From Bradyrhizobium ottawaense (GTDB taxonomy: Bacteria; Pseudomonadota; Alphaproteobacteria; Rhizobiales; Xanthobacteraceae), in the NCBI RefSeq assembly GCF_002278135.3, contig NZ_CP029425.2:8525153-8589152 (forward strand): DNA of 64,000 nt, given 5' to 3'. The notes under the pieces are model-generated. The model was not told where the DNA came from and searched no databases. It saw nothing but the letters and a program-made list of their open reading frames with translations. This document shows positions 8,348 to 16,576 of this stretch, one piece after another (position 1 is the stretch's first letter; every line of letters starts with the position of its first letter). The position numbers and the translations under genes were made by a program.

Positions 8348-9946
8348 TCACGGCGGGGCCACCACCACGCCCTCATTGCCGCGCAGATCCAGCACGCCTT
8401 CGATCCGCTCGTCCTCGCGATCCAAAAACGTTGACAGCAGTATGCTGCTGCCGAAACGGATCGCGCTGGTGGTCACCGCGACCGGATCGGGGCCGAGATT
8501 GAGCGCCACGATCACCGCCTGCCCCTCGGCCTCGCGGCGATAGATCAGGAGATCGCCTTGCGCCGCGATCGGATGATAATCGCCGGCGACCAGCGGCCGA
8601 CTGCTCTTCCGCAGGGTGATCAGGCGTCTGTAGAGGCTGAGGATCGAGCGCGCATCGGCTTCGAGATTGACGACATTGTCGCGCACATAGTGCGCCGGCA
8701 GCGGCAGCCACGGCCGCGCCGCCGAGAAGCCGGCGAATTCGGTCGCATCCCACTGCATCGGCGTGCGGCAGCCGTCGCGGCCGACACCGATGCCGGGCAC
8801 GTTCTTTTCGAAGGGGTCGCGCACGTCCTCCGGCGCAATCGCCACTTGATGCATGCCGATCTCGTCGCCGTAATAGAGCGTCGGCGTGCCGCGCAGCGTC
8901 AGCAGCAGCATGGCGGCGACACGGGCCTGCTCGGGACCCACGCGGCTTGCGACGCGCGGGCGATCGTGATTGCCGAGCACCCAGTTCGGCCAGGCGCCGC
9001 GCGGCAGCGCCTTCTCGTAATCCTCGATGATTGTCTCGATCGAGCGCGCGCTCCAGAAGGTCAAGAGCAGCGCGAAATTGAACGGCATCTGCGCGCCGGT
9101 GAGGTCGTTGCCGTAATAGGCCATGAGACGGTGCAGCGGCAGATAGATCTCGCCGATCAGCACGCGGGCTTCGAATTCATCGGTGACGCGTCGCATCTCG
9201 GCGATCACGTCATGCACCTCCGGCTGGTCGGTGGAGTATTGCGTCATGATCCTTTCGTTCGGCGGCCGGCCCTCGACGTAATGCGGATTGGGCGGGTTGT
9301 CGCGGAATTCGGCATCCTTGATCAGGTGCCAGATCACGTCGACGCGAAAGCCGTCGACGCCCTTGTCGAGCCAGAACCGCATCACGTCGTAGATCGCGGC
9401 ACGGACGTCCGGATTGCGCCAGTTCAGGTCCGGCTGCTGGGCGAGAAAGGCATGGTAGTAATATTGCCCCGTGGTCTCATCGAACTGCCACGCGCTGCCG
9501 CCGAACTCGGACAGCCAGTTGTTCGGCACCCCGCCGTCGGGTGCCGGATCGCGCCAGATGTACCAGTCTCGCTTGGGATTGTCGCGCGAGGCGCGGCTCT
9601 CGACGAACCAGGCATGCTGATCGGAGGTGTGGTTCGGCACGAGGTCGAGGATCAGTTTCAGGCCGTTGTCGTGGGCGGCCGTGATCAGCGCATCGAAATC
9701 GGCCATCGTGCCGAACAGCGGCTCGATGCCGGTATAGTCGGAGATGTCGTAGCCGAAATCCTCCATCGGCGAGGGAAAGATCGGCGACAGCCAGATCGCA
9801 TCGACGCCGAGCGATTTGACGTAAGGCAACCGCTGCAAAATGCCGGCGAGATCGCCGACGCCGTCACCATCTGAGTCCTGAAAGGAGCGCGGGTAGACCT
9901 GATAGAAGATGCCGTCGCGCCACCAGTTGCTATCGCTCTGAGCCAT
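8348..9946 (-). CDS. GH13 alpha-glucosidase (oligo-1,6-glucosidase-like)
   Basis: 532 residues of the GH13 oligosaccharide hydrolase type: N-terminal WWRDGIFYQVYPRSFQDSDGD opening, region I DLVPNHTSDQH, nucleophile Asp203 (DGFRVDVIWH), acid/base Glu266 (LIGEIYLP) and Asp328 (GNHDRPR). The QVYPRSFQD and GEIYLP signatures are typical of alpha-glucosidases cleaving maltose-type or isomaltose-type oligosaccharides. No signal peptide, so it acts on imported oligosaccharides. ATG at 9946 is used; an in-frame ATG at 9964 is an alternative, and the frame is open beyond but not protein-like. Convergent with the TreS-like gene and divergent from the MBL-fold gene. Confidence 0.9.
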   Translation of the reverse strand: MAQSDSNWWRDGIFYQVYPRSFQDSDGDGVGDLAGILQRLPYVKSLGVDAIWLSPIFPSPMEDFGYDISDYTGIEPLFGTMADFDALITAAHDNGLKLILDLVPNHTSDQHAWFVESRASRDNPKRDWYIWRDPAPDGGVPNNWLSEFGGSAWQFDETTGQYYYHAFLAQQPDLNWRNPDVRAAIYDVMRFWLDKGVDGFRVDVIWHLIKDAEFRDNPPNPHYVEGRPPNERIMTQYSTDQPEVHDVIAEMRRVTDEFEARVLIGEIYLPLHRLMAYYGNDLTGAQMPFNFALLLTFWSARSIETIIEDYEKALPRGAWPNWVLGNHDRPRVASRVGPEQARVAAMLLLTLRGTPTLYYGDEIGMHQVAIAPEDVRDPFEKNVPGIGVGRDGCRTPMQWDATEFAGFSAARPWLPLPAHYVRDNVVNLEADARSILSLYRRLITLRKSSRPLVAGDYHPIAAQGDLLIYRREAEGQAVIVALNLGPDPVAVTTSAIRFGSSILLSTFLDREDERIEGVLDLRGNEGVVVAPP

Positions 9947-10130
9947 GCTGGAGAACCCATCCATAAATCTGCGCCTCGGGCGGAAGAACGCGACAGCAGC
10001 GCCCCGGTTCAAATTGGCGAGCCAATTGGGACGGCCGTGTGACGGCGGGCGTGATTGTTCCAGGCTCCATTCCAGATCCTTGGCCGAATCTTTTGCTTGG
10101 CGGCATGGCAAAAATCGGCATTGTGGCGCC

Positions 10131-10811
10131 ATGACCGAGCAAAATGACACCCAAGACTCTTCGCAATCCAAGGCCGGCGCGATCATCGTTCCCGTGACGC
10201 TGTTCGAGCAGAACTGCACCATCATCTGGGACGAGCCCTCCAAGAAGGCGGTGGTGATCGACCCCGGCGGGGACGTGCCCAAGATCCTGGACGCGATCAA
10301 GCAGACCGGCGTCACCGTGGAGAAGATCTGGCTGACCCACGGCCATATCGATCATGTCGGCGGCGCGGCCGATCTGCGCGATGCACTGAAGGTGCCGATC
10401 GAAGGCCCGCATGAAGCGGACAAGTTCCTGCTCGACAATGTGGTCGAGAGCGGCGCACGCTTCGGCATGACCGGCGTGCGCAATTTCGCGCCGGACCGTT
10501 GGCTCGCCGAAGGCGACACCGTGTCGATCGGCAGCTTGCAATTCGATATTTTCCACTGCCCCGGCCACTCGCCCGGCAGCGTGGTGTTCTTCAACAAGGA
10601 GCTGCGCTTCGCCCATGTCGGCGATGTCCTGTTCGCCGGCTCGGTCGGACGCACCGATTTGCCGGGCGGCAGTCACGCCACGCTGATCAACTCGATTCTG
10701 ACCAAGCTATTGCCGCTCGGCGACGACGTCGGCTTCATCTGCGGTCACGGCGCCGGCTCAAGCATCGGCCAGGAGCGGATGACCAATCCGTTCATCACCG
10801 GCGCGATGTGA
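10131..10811 (+). CDS. MBL-fold metallo-hydrolase (glyoxalase II-like, YcbL type)
   Basis: 226 residues. The metal-binding HxHxDH motif is intact (THGHIDHVGG; His70, His72, Asp74, His75), with further ligands in CPGHSPGSV, HVGDVLF and the C-terminal GHGAGSS. The NCTIIWDE opening and the short length match the YcbL-type hydroxyacylglutathione-hydrolase-like group, not full-length glyoxalase II. The usual GHGPxT motif reads GHGAGSS here, a minor change. It is divergent from the alpha-glucosidase and its stop is 3 nt from that of the convergent HxlR gene, leaving no room for a separate terminator. Confidence 0.87.
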   Translation: MTEQNDTQDSSQSKAGAIIVPVTLFEQNCTIIWDEPSKKAVVIDPGGDVPKILDAIKQTGVTVEKIWLTHGHIDHVGGAADLRDALKVPIEGPHEADKFLLDNVVESGARFGMTGVRNFAPDRWLAEGDTVSIGSLQFDIFHCPGHSPGSVVFFNKELRFAHVGDVLFAGSVGRTDLPGGSHATLINSILTKLLPLGDDVGFICGHGAGSSIGQERMTNPFITGAM

Positions 10812-10814
10812 GGT

Positions 10815-11183
10815 TTATTCCGCCGCGTCCACAAGCGTGGCGGTCTCAGTGAGGTGACGATCGCCCCAGTCGCGGATCGCCGCGACGACCGGCACGAAGC
10901 TATTGCCCTTGCGGGTCAAGCGATATTCGACCTTCGGCGGCACTTCGCCGAAATCCTTGCGGTCGATCAGGCCGCTTTGTGTCAGGGCCTTCAATTCACG
11001 GCTGAGCACGCGCGGGGCGATCTCGGCGCTGCCTTCCGTGCCGCGCAATAAACCGCTGCGGATCTCGCCATAGCGGCGCGGGCCGTCCTTGAGGTCCCAG
11101 ACGATGCGCAGCTTGTACTTGCCGCTGATCATCTTCTGAAAGGCCGCGACCGGACAGATGCGCGCCGGGTTCGCCTTCGCCAT
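10815..11183 (-). CDS. HxlR-family winged-helix transcriptional regulator
   Basis: 122 residues, the length of the HxlR family. It has the N-terminal Cys (RICPVAAFQKMISGKYKLRIVWDL) typical of redox- or electrophile-sensing HxlR members, then a winged helix (RYGEIRSGL, APRVLSRELKALTQSGLIDRKD) and the wing (PPKVEYRLTRKG). The ATG at 11183 has a clear GGAGGAG ribosome site 6 nt upstream. It is divergent from a small monooxygenase-like gene with 195 bp between them, the classic arrangement for a local regulator; a direct repeat in that gap is a candidate operator. Confidence 0.9.
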   Translation of the reverse strand: MAKANPARICPVAAFQKMISGKYKLRIVWDLKDGPRRYGEIRSGLLRGTEGSAEIAPRVLSRELKALTQSGLIDRKDFGEVPPKVEYRLTRKGNSFVPVVAAIRDWGDRHLTETATLVDAAE

Positions 11184-11294
11184 GTCGTCTCCTCCACGCG
11201 TTAGATTCTTGTTTTGACGCGTTTTCTTCACGCGAACCGGCATCCACTTCGCTCGAAACGCTATGGCAAAGAGGATAGGAGCAACGTCGAAAAA

Positions 11295-11321
11295 GTCCAT
11301 ACTATCAATTTTGTCCATACT
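11295..11321. promoter_or_regulatory. Direct repeat GTCCATACT x2, candidate HxlR operator
   Basis: GTCCATACT occurs at 11295-11303 and again at 11313-11321, exactly 18 bp apart, in the gap between the HxlR gene and the monooxygenase-like gene. An 18-bp period puts two protein subunits on nearly the same face of the helix. Known HxlR-type operators are often spaced repeats, so this is a reasonable site; no footprint evidence is possible from sequence. Confidence 0.4.
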
Positions 11322-11378
11322 TGCAGGATCGCTAGCAAGCCGCAGATGATGACGCACACGACGAACAGGGAGCGTCAC

Positions 11379-11681
11379 ATGAAGCACTTCATGATCAGAT
11401 ATGAATTCAGGAACGGTGCGACGGACGCCTGGCACCAGGAGGTCGGCCGCTTCATCAAGGCGATCGACGGCGATCCGGAGCTGACGGGCCGGATCGGCTA
11501 TCGCGTCTTGAAAAACCTCGACGATGGCAGCTATTTCCATCTCGCCAGCGTCGCTGACGATGCCGCGCAAAAAGCGCTGCAATCGCGCGACTTCTTCAAA
11601 GCCTATCAGGAGATGACGCGGAAGGTCGCCGGCGGCGAGGTGACGGTGACGCCGATCGAGTGGATCGGTCAGACGGCGTAG
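11379..11681 (+). CDS. Small ABM-like (quinol monooxygenase-type) protein
   Basis: 100 residues beginning MKHFMIRYEFRNG, a single ferredoxin-like alpha/beta domain of the antibiotic-biosynthesis-monooxygenase/DUF type. Such proteins often act without cofactor on quinols or reactive aromatics. The start at 11379 follows an AGGGAG ribosome site 6 nt upstream; an earlier in-frame ATG at 11349 lacks one. It is the probable target of the divergent HxlR regulator. The family assignment rests on size, secondary-structure pattern and context, with no catalytic signature visible. Confidence 0.7.
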   Translation: MKHFMIRYEFRNGATDAWHQEVGRFIKAIDGDPELTGRIGYRVLKNLDDGSYFHLASVADDAAQKALQSRDFFKAYQEMTRKVAGGEVTVTPIEWIGQTA

Positions 11682-11721
11682 TTTCCGCGGACTGACACGA
11701 CGACATCGCTACAAACCTCGC

Positions 11722-11875
11722 TGTCGTCCCGGACAAGCGAAGCGCAGATCCGGGACCCATAACCACAGGAAGCCGTGTTTTGCGGGGACTCGGAGTTGGC
11801 CCTTCGCGCCTCACTTTGCCCTGTGGCAATGGGTCCCGGATCGGCGCGCGCTTGGGGCGCGCTTGTCCGGACGAC
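11722..11875. repeat. Palindromic intergenic repeat, family A
   Basis: Outer arms TGTCGTCCCGGACAAGCG and CGCTTGTCCGGACGAC, inner arms CCCATAACCACAGG and CCCTGTGGCAATGGG; central GGACTCGGAGT word. It sits between the convergent monooxygenase-like and esterase genes. Confidence 0.9.
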
Positions 11876-11889
11876 GGCGGAGTTTGGGG

Positions 11890-13083
11890 CTACTTCATCA
11901 ATCCTGCGGCGGTCAGTGCGCGCGTGATGATCTGGCCGAGATCGAAGCTGCGAGCCTCCTCGCGCGTCGGCTCGGCCGGCTGTTCGGCGACCGCTGCGCG
12001 GATCGAGCGGGCGAGATGCGGCGCGGGCGTCAGTGCCGGCTGCGCTGCAGGCCTGCTTGTAGACTTGCTTGTAGGCTTGGCCTCCGCCTTTGCAGCGTCT
12101 GCAATCCAGCCGGTCAGGCCGAAGAACTTTGCGATGTGATAGGACGAGGAAATGCCGGCCTCGATCAGGAATGCGCCTTCGACGCCATAGCGCTGGTCGT
12201 TGTCGGCCAGCCCAAGCGGCGTGCCGTGCGCCATGTCGGTGATGGCGTAGGACTCGACCAGCGTCTCGCCGTCCTTGCCCCACCAGGCCTGGCGCGGATA
12301 GCCGTCGACATTGGTCTCCGCCATCGGCGCTTCCGGCAGATCGTGCAGATCGAGCCACTGTTTGACGATCTCGTTGGCATTGCCGGGATTGACGGTGCGG
12401 TCGGCGCTGCCGTGCCACACCGAGACCTTCGGCCAGGGGCCGCGATAATCCGAGGCATTGCGCACAAGATCGCCGAGCTCGCGCGCGGGACGCACCGGGG
12501 AATGAAACATGCCGTCCAGTGCCTCGCGCAAATTCGAGGCGATGCCATAGGGCAGTCCGGCAATGACCGCACCCGCCGCGAAGACTTCCGGATAGGTCGC
12601 GAGCATCACCGACGTCATGCCGCCGCCGGCGGACAAGCCGGTGATGAAGATGCGCTTGGGATCGATGCGATGCGCCTCCGCCATATGCGCGATCATCTCG
12701 CGGATCGAATGCGCCTCGCCGCTGTCCCGCGCCGTATCTTCCGGATTGAACCAGTTGAAGCAGGTGTTGCCGTTGTTGATCCGCTGCTGCTCGGGCATAA
12801 GCAGCGCGAAGCCATAGTGCTTCGCGAGCGTCGACCAGCCCGCGCCGAGATCGTAGCCCGCCGCCGTCTGCCCGCAGCCATGCAGCACGACGACCAGCGC
12901 GCGCGGCTTCTGCAACTGCGCCGGCACGAACGCGAACATGCGCAAGGCCCCCGGGTTGTCGCCGAAGCCGGTGACCTCTTGCAATGGACTGGACGCATCC
13001 GCGCTCCGGCCGAGCTCGGCAAAGCGCAGACCGTCCAGCCTCGGCAGACGTCTCAACAGATCAACATTTTTGGCTAACGACAC
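11890..13083 (-). CDS. PHB depolymerase-family esterase
   Basis: About 397 residues of the PHB-depolymerase-like esterase family (feruloyl/acetylxylan esterase relatives). Key motifs are VVVLHGCGQTAAGYD (oxyanion region), the nucleophile elbow GLSAGGGMTSVM with the catalytic Ser, VWHGSADRTVNPGN with the Asp, and DMAHGTPLG with the probable His. The C-terminal tail is Ala/Pro-rich and low complexity. No export signal is obvious. Start: GTG at 13083 lies 6 nt after AGGAAG; a TTG at 13110 with no ribosome site would add nine residues. It could release hydroxyalkanoate or other ester units, complementing phaZ at the left end. Confidence 0.82.
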   Translation of the reverse strand: MSLAKNVDLLRRLPRLDGLRFAELGRSADASSPLQEVTGFGDNPGALRMFAFVPAQLQKPRALVVVLHGCGQTAAGYDLGAGWSTLAKHYGFALLMPEQQRINNGNTCFNWFNPEDTARDSGEAHSIREMIAHMAEAHRIDPKRIFITGLSAGGGMTSVMLATYPEVFAAGAVIAGLPYGIASNLREALDGMFHSPVRPARELGDLVRNASDYRGPWPKVSVWHGSADRTVNPGNANEIVKQWLDLHDLPEAPMAETNVDGYPRQAWWGKDGETLVESYAITDMAHGTPLGLADNDQRYGVEGAFLIEAGISSSYHIAKFFGLTGWIADAAKAEAKPTSKSTSRPAAQPALTPAPHLARSIRAAVAEQPAEPTREEARSFDLGQIITRALTAAGLMK

Positions 13084-13229
13084 GGCAACTTCCTGGTGGG
13101 CGGCTTTCAACGCTTAGCCAAACCAGATAGTTGCTGCATTGCAAAATAAAAAGACCGTGCGCTGTCAATCCACGAAAATCACGGGGAATTCCGCCGAAAT
13201 CCGCACGAATTAACCGCAATGCCTCGACT

Positions 13230-14636
13230 TCACGCAGATGCGCGACGCATCCACGACAGAAATGCGGCACAGATCATGATTAATGTCACAAACAGCGCAA
13301 GCGAGACCAGAAATCCTGCGCGCGCTGATTGCAAGGTATCGACCGCGAAGAACACCGCGCCGATTGCGGCCACTCCGGCCGCATTTCCGATCTGCGCCGT
13401 CGTGCCGTAGATGCCCGACGCCGAGCCTGCGGCGACAGGCTTGACGGTCGAGAGCACCGCGCCGGAGAGCGGCGCCATCACCAATCCCTGACCGTAGCCG
13501 AAGATGATCATGACGAACGCGAGCAGAAGCGGCGATGGCGCATCGATACAGGCTGCAACAAGCGCGAGCGCGGCGAGGCCTGCGATCTGCAGCGCACAGC
13601 CTTCGATCAACACCTTGGTGCCGCGATGACGCGCCCGCGCGCCGCTGTGGCGCGAGGCCACGACGAAGGCAAGCGCAAGCGGGATGAAGGCCATGCCGGC
13701 TGACAGCGGCGGGATTTTCAGGCCGCGCTGCATGAACAGCGTCATGACCAGATAGAAGGAAAGATTGGCCAGGAAGAAAAAGAAGGCGGCGCCAAGCCCG
13801 CGCAGGAAAGCGGCGTCCGCCAGCAGCGTGAGGTCGATCAACGGCATGCCGCCGGCACCAGCGACTGCCTGCTCGAGCTTCAGGAACGCTATGAGGACGA
13901 CGCCGCCGACCGCCATCACGGCCCACAGCCAGGGTGCCCAGCCTGCATCGTGACCAAAAAGCAGCGGGCCGATCAGGCACAGCAGCCCCGCGAACAGGAC
14001 CGAGCTGCCCTTGATGTCGAGCCTCGTCCCTGATCGCCGCGGCACCGATGGCATGATGCGCCAGGCGGCACCTGCAATGACGAGGCCGCAGGGCACGTTG
14101 ACGAAGAACACCGAACGCCAGCCGGTGCCGGCAAGGTCGATCGTGACCAGCAGGCCGCCGAGCAGGAAGCCCGCGGCACCCGCCAGCCCCAGCACGATCC
14201 CGTAGATGGCGAATGCGCGGCTGCGCGTCTCGTCGGTGAAGAGGAGATGCAGCGTCGCCAGCACCTGGGGCACCATCAGCGCCGCGGTCGCGCCCTGCGC
14301 CAGGCGAGCGATGATCAGCTCCACCCCTGAGAGCGCGAGCCCGCACCACAGCGAGGTCGCCGTGAAGCCGAGCAGGCCGGCCAAAAAGACAGTCTTGGTG
14401 CCGTGGATATCGCCGAGCCGGCCGCCGGTGACGACAAGCGTGGCATAAGCGATCAGATAGATCGCGATGACCGCTTCGATCTGCGCGGGCGATGCCTTCA
14501 GCTCGACCGCAATGGTCGGAATTGCGACGTTAAGGATGAAGGCATCGACGCCGAACATGAATTGGGCGGCCACGACGATGGCCAGCACCCACCAGCGGCG
14601 GGTCGAATCGACTTGTTGTGTGACGATCTGATGCAT
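13230..14636 (-). CDS. MFS transporter, DHA2 (14-TM) drug-exporter type
   Basis: 468 residues with about 14 hydrophobic segments. It carries the motif A-like loop GGRLGDIHGTKTVF between TM2 and TM3 and the start D(A)FILNVAIPTIA in TM1, both typical of EmrB/QacA-type proton-driven exporters. The midsection GTGWRSVFFVNVPCG is a hallmark of this family. There is no adjacent membrane-fusion protein, so it probably works alone in the inner membrane. Substrate unknown. Confidence 0.88.
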   Translation of the reverse strand: MHQIVTQQVDSTRRWWVLAIVVAAQFMFGVDAFILNVAIPTIAVELKASPAQIEAVIAIYLIAYATLVVTGGRLGDIHGTKTVFLAGLLGFTATSLWCGLALSGVELIIARLAQGATAALMVPQVLATLHLLFTDETRSRAFAIYGIVLGLAGAAGFLLGGLLVTIDLAGTGWRSVFFVNVPCGLVIAGAAWRIMPSVPRRSGTRLDIKGSSVLFAGLLCLIGPLLFGHDAGWAPWLWAVMAVGGVVLIAFLKLEQAVAGAGGMPLIDLTLLADAAFLRGLGAAFFFFLANLSFYLVMTLFMQRGLKIPPLSAGMAFIPLALAFVVASRHSGARARHRGTKVLIEGCALQIAGLAALALVAACIDAPSPLLLAFVMIIFGYGQGLVMAPLSGAVLSTVKPVAAGSASGIYGTTAQIGNAAGVAAIGAVFFAVDTLQSARAGFLVSLALFVTLIMICAAFLSWMRRASA

Positions 14637-14726
14637 CGGCGCATGACCCGGAACTATCGTTGCCTGATGATTTCAGTTCGTGGGCGGTGGCGCGATTACC
14701 TCGTAGGTCAGATTCGTGCGCTCTTC

Positions 14727-14972
14727 GCCTCTCCCCGCTTGCGGCAGGGCACTCGCACATGCTTCGCGGCGACATCGGAGCAAGCGCCTCGTCCTTCGAG
14801 ACGACCGCTTCGCGGTCCCCTCAGCATGAGGCTGAACTGCGTCGGTGTGCTTTGAAACTGCACCGGCGTACTCCGCCTTCATCCTGAGGGCCCGCCAACG
14901 GCGGGCGTCTCGAAGGATGTGCCGCGGCGGAGGTTGCCTCAAATGCATAGCCCTGCCGCAAGCGGGGAGAGG
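14727..14972. repeat. Nested inverted repeats, family F, in a 462-bp gene-free gap
   Basis: An outer pair (GCCTCTCCCCGCTTGCGGCAG at about 14727 against its complement near 14950-14972) encloses a second inverted pair (CCTTCGAGACG...CCTCAGCATGAGG at about 14790-14830 against CATCCTGAGG...CGTCTCGAAGGATG near 14882-14920). The rest of the 14637-15098 gap holds only a small CGTGCC-ATCA-GGCACG hairpin (15035-15050) and the region just before the next start codon. No gene is seen. Confidence 0.75.
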
Positions 14973-15098
14973 GAGAAGAGGCAACTTCGCCGCATGCCTG
15001 CATTCCGCCGCGCGGGACACCGCGCGATTGCGTTCGTGCCATCAGGCACGTAGCCTCACGGCCTCAACAAACAGAAAATCAAAGCCGGAGAGAACGCC

Positions 15099-16334
15099 AT
15101 GGCGCGCCTGAAGTTCGGAGCCTTCCTTGCCCCGCATCACCCGATCGGGGAGCATCCGATGCTCCAGTTCCGGCGCGATCTCGAGCTGGTCGAGCAGCTC
15201 GATGCGCTCGGCTACGACGAGTTCTGGTGCGGCGAGCATCATTCCTCGGGCTGGGAGATGATCGCCTCGCCCGAGATGTTCCTGGCTGCGGCCGGCGAGC
15301 GCACCAAGCGGATCAAGCTCGGCACCGGCGTGGTGTCGCTGCCCTATCACCATCCCTACAACGTCGCCCAGCGCATGGTGCAGCTCGACCACATGACCGG
15401 CGGCCGCGCCATCTTCGGCTCCGGCCCCGGCGCGCTCGCCTCCGACGCACACACGCTCGGCATCGACCCGATGACGCAGCGCGACCGGCAAGACGAGGCC
15501 ATCGGCGTCATCCGCCGGCTCTTCAACGGTGAGCGCGTCACGGCCAAGAGCGACTGGTTCACCATGAACGATGCCGCGCTGCAGATCCTGCCGCTGCAGG
15601 AAGAGATGCCGTTCGTCGTGGCCTCGCAGATCTCGCCCTCCGGCATGACGCTCGCCGGCAAATACGGCTGCGGCATCATCTCGCTGGGCTCGATGACGAC
15701 ACAGGGCCTGATGTCGCTACAGCAGCAATGGCAGTTCGCCGAGGACGCTGCGAAGAAGCACGGCACCAAGGTGAACCGCGCCGACTGGCGCGTGCTCTTG
15801 ACCTTCCACATCGCCGAGTCCCGCGAGCAGGCGCGCAAGGAAGCCGGCGCCGGGCTGATGCGCTGGCACAACGAATATAATGTCGGCACGCTGCAGCGGC
15901 CGGGCCTGACCGCGTTCTCCTCGCCGGATGAAGCCGTGGACAAGACCGCCTTCGTCGAGGGCGCGGCGTCCACCATCGGCACGCCCGACGATCTCGTCAA
16001 AACCATCAAGAACGTGATGCAGGTCTCCGGCGGCGTCGGCGCCATCATCGGCTTCGTGCACGACTGGGCCAATCCGGAGGCGACGCGCCGCAGCTGGGAT
16101 ATGGTTGCGCGCTACGTCGTGCCCGAGATCAACGGCTATATCGACGGCCTGCGCAGGTCGCAAAAATTCGTGATCGAGAACCGCGCCATCTTCGAGCGTG
16201 CAGGCCAGGCCGTGATGGCCAAGATCATGGAGAACGAGAAGGCCGCCGAGGCGCTGAAGGTGACCGGCCCCGGCCGCGTCGCCATCCCCGCCGTCAACGC
16301 CCCGGATCTGCAGAAGGAAGCGGCGAAGCGGTAG
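15099..16334 (+). CDS. LLM-class flavin-dependent monooxygenase
   Basis: 411 residues of the bacterial-luciferase-like family: FGAFLAPHHPIGE opening, GYDEFWCGEHHSSGWE with the conserved His pair, GTGVVSLPYHHPYNVAQ and GRAIFGSGPGALASD. The best resemblance is to limonene-1,2-monooxygenase-like proteins, which use reduced FMN supplied by a separate reductase. No reductase lies beside it. A cytochrome P450 follows after 242 bp, separated by a palindromic repeat, so joint action on a terpenoid or aliphatic substrate is possible but unproven. Confidence 0.87.
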   Translation: MARLKFGAFLAPHHPIGEHPMLQFRRDLELVEQLDALGYDEFWCGEHHSSGWEMIASPEMFLAAAGERTKRIKLGTGVVSLPYHHPYNVAQRMVQLDHMTGGRAIFGSGPGALASDAHTLGIDPMTQRDRQDEAIGVIRRLFNGERVTAKSDWFTMNDAALQILPLQEEMPFVVASQISPSGMTLAGKYGCGIISLGSMTTQGLMSLQQQWQFAEDAAKKHGTKVNRADWRVLLTFHIAESREQARKEAGAGLMRWHNEYNVGTLQRPGLTAFSSPDEAVDKTAFVEGAASTIGTPDDLVKTIKNVMQVSGGVGAIIGFVHDWANPEATRRSWDMVARYVVPEINGYIDGLRRSQKFVIENRAIFERAGQAVMAKIMENEKAAEALKVTGPGRVAIPAVNAPDLQKEAAKR

Positions 16335-16352
16335 GATGCCAGCTCTCTCTAC

Positions 16353-16490
16353 TCGTCGTCCCGGACAAGCGCGCCCAAAGCGCGCGCAGATCCGGGACCC
16401 ATAACCACAGCATAGGGTTTGGCGAAGATTGCTAACCACTATCTCGCACACTCCCTGTGGCTATGGGTCCCCGCCTACGCGGGGACGACA
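16353..16490. repeat. Palindromic intergenic repeat, family A
   Basis: Left outer arm TCGTCGTCCCGGACAAGCGCG, inner arms CCCATAACCACAG and CCCTGTGGCTATGGG, right outer arm CCCCGCCTACGCGGGGACGAC. It fills most of the gap between two rightward oxygenase genes. Confidence 0.9.
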
Positions 16491-16576
16491 TCCGAGGTAA
16501 ATTGCACCACCAAGCGTCGCATCATCGCGGCCAGATCGTGCTATGTTCGCGGAGCCTGCCAACCGGAGCAATCGTC

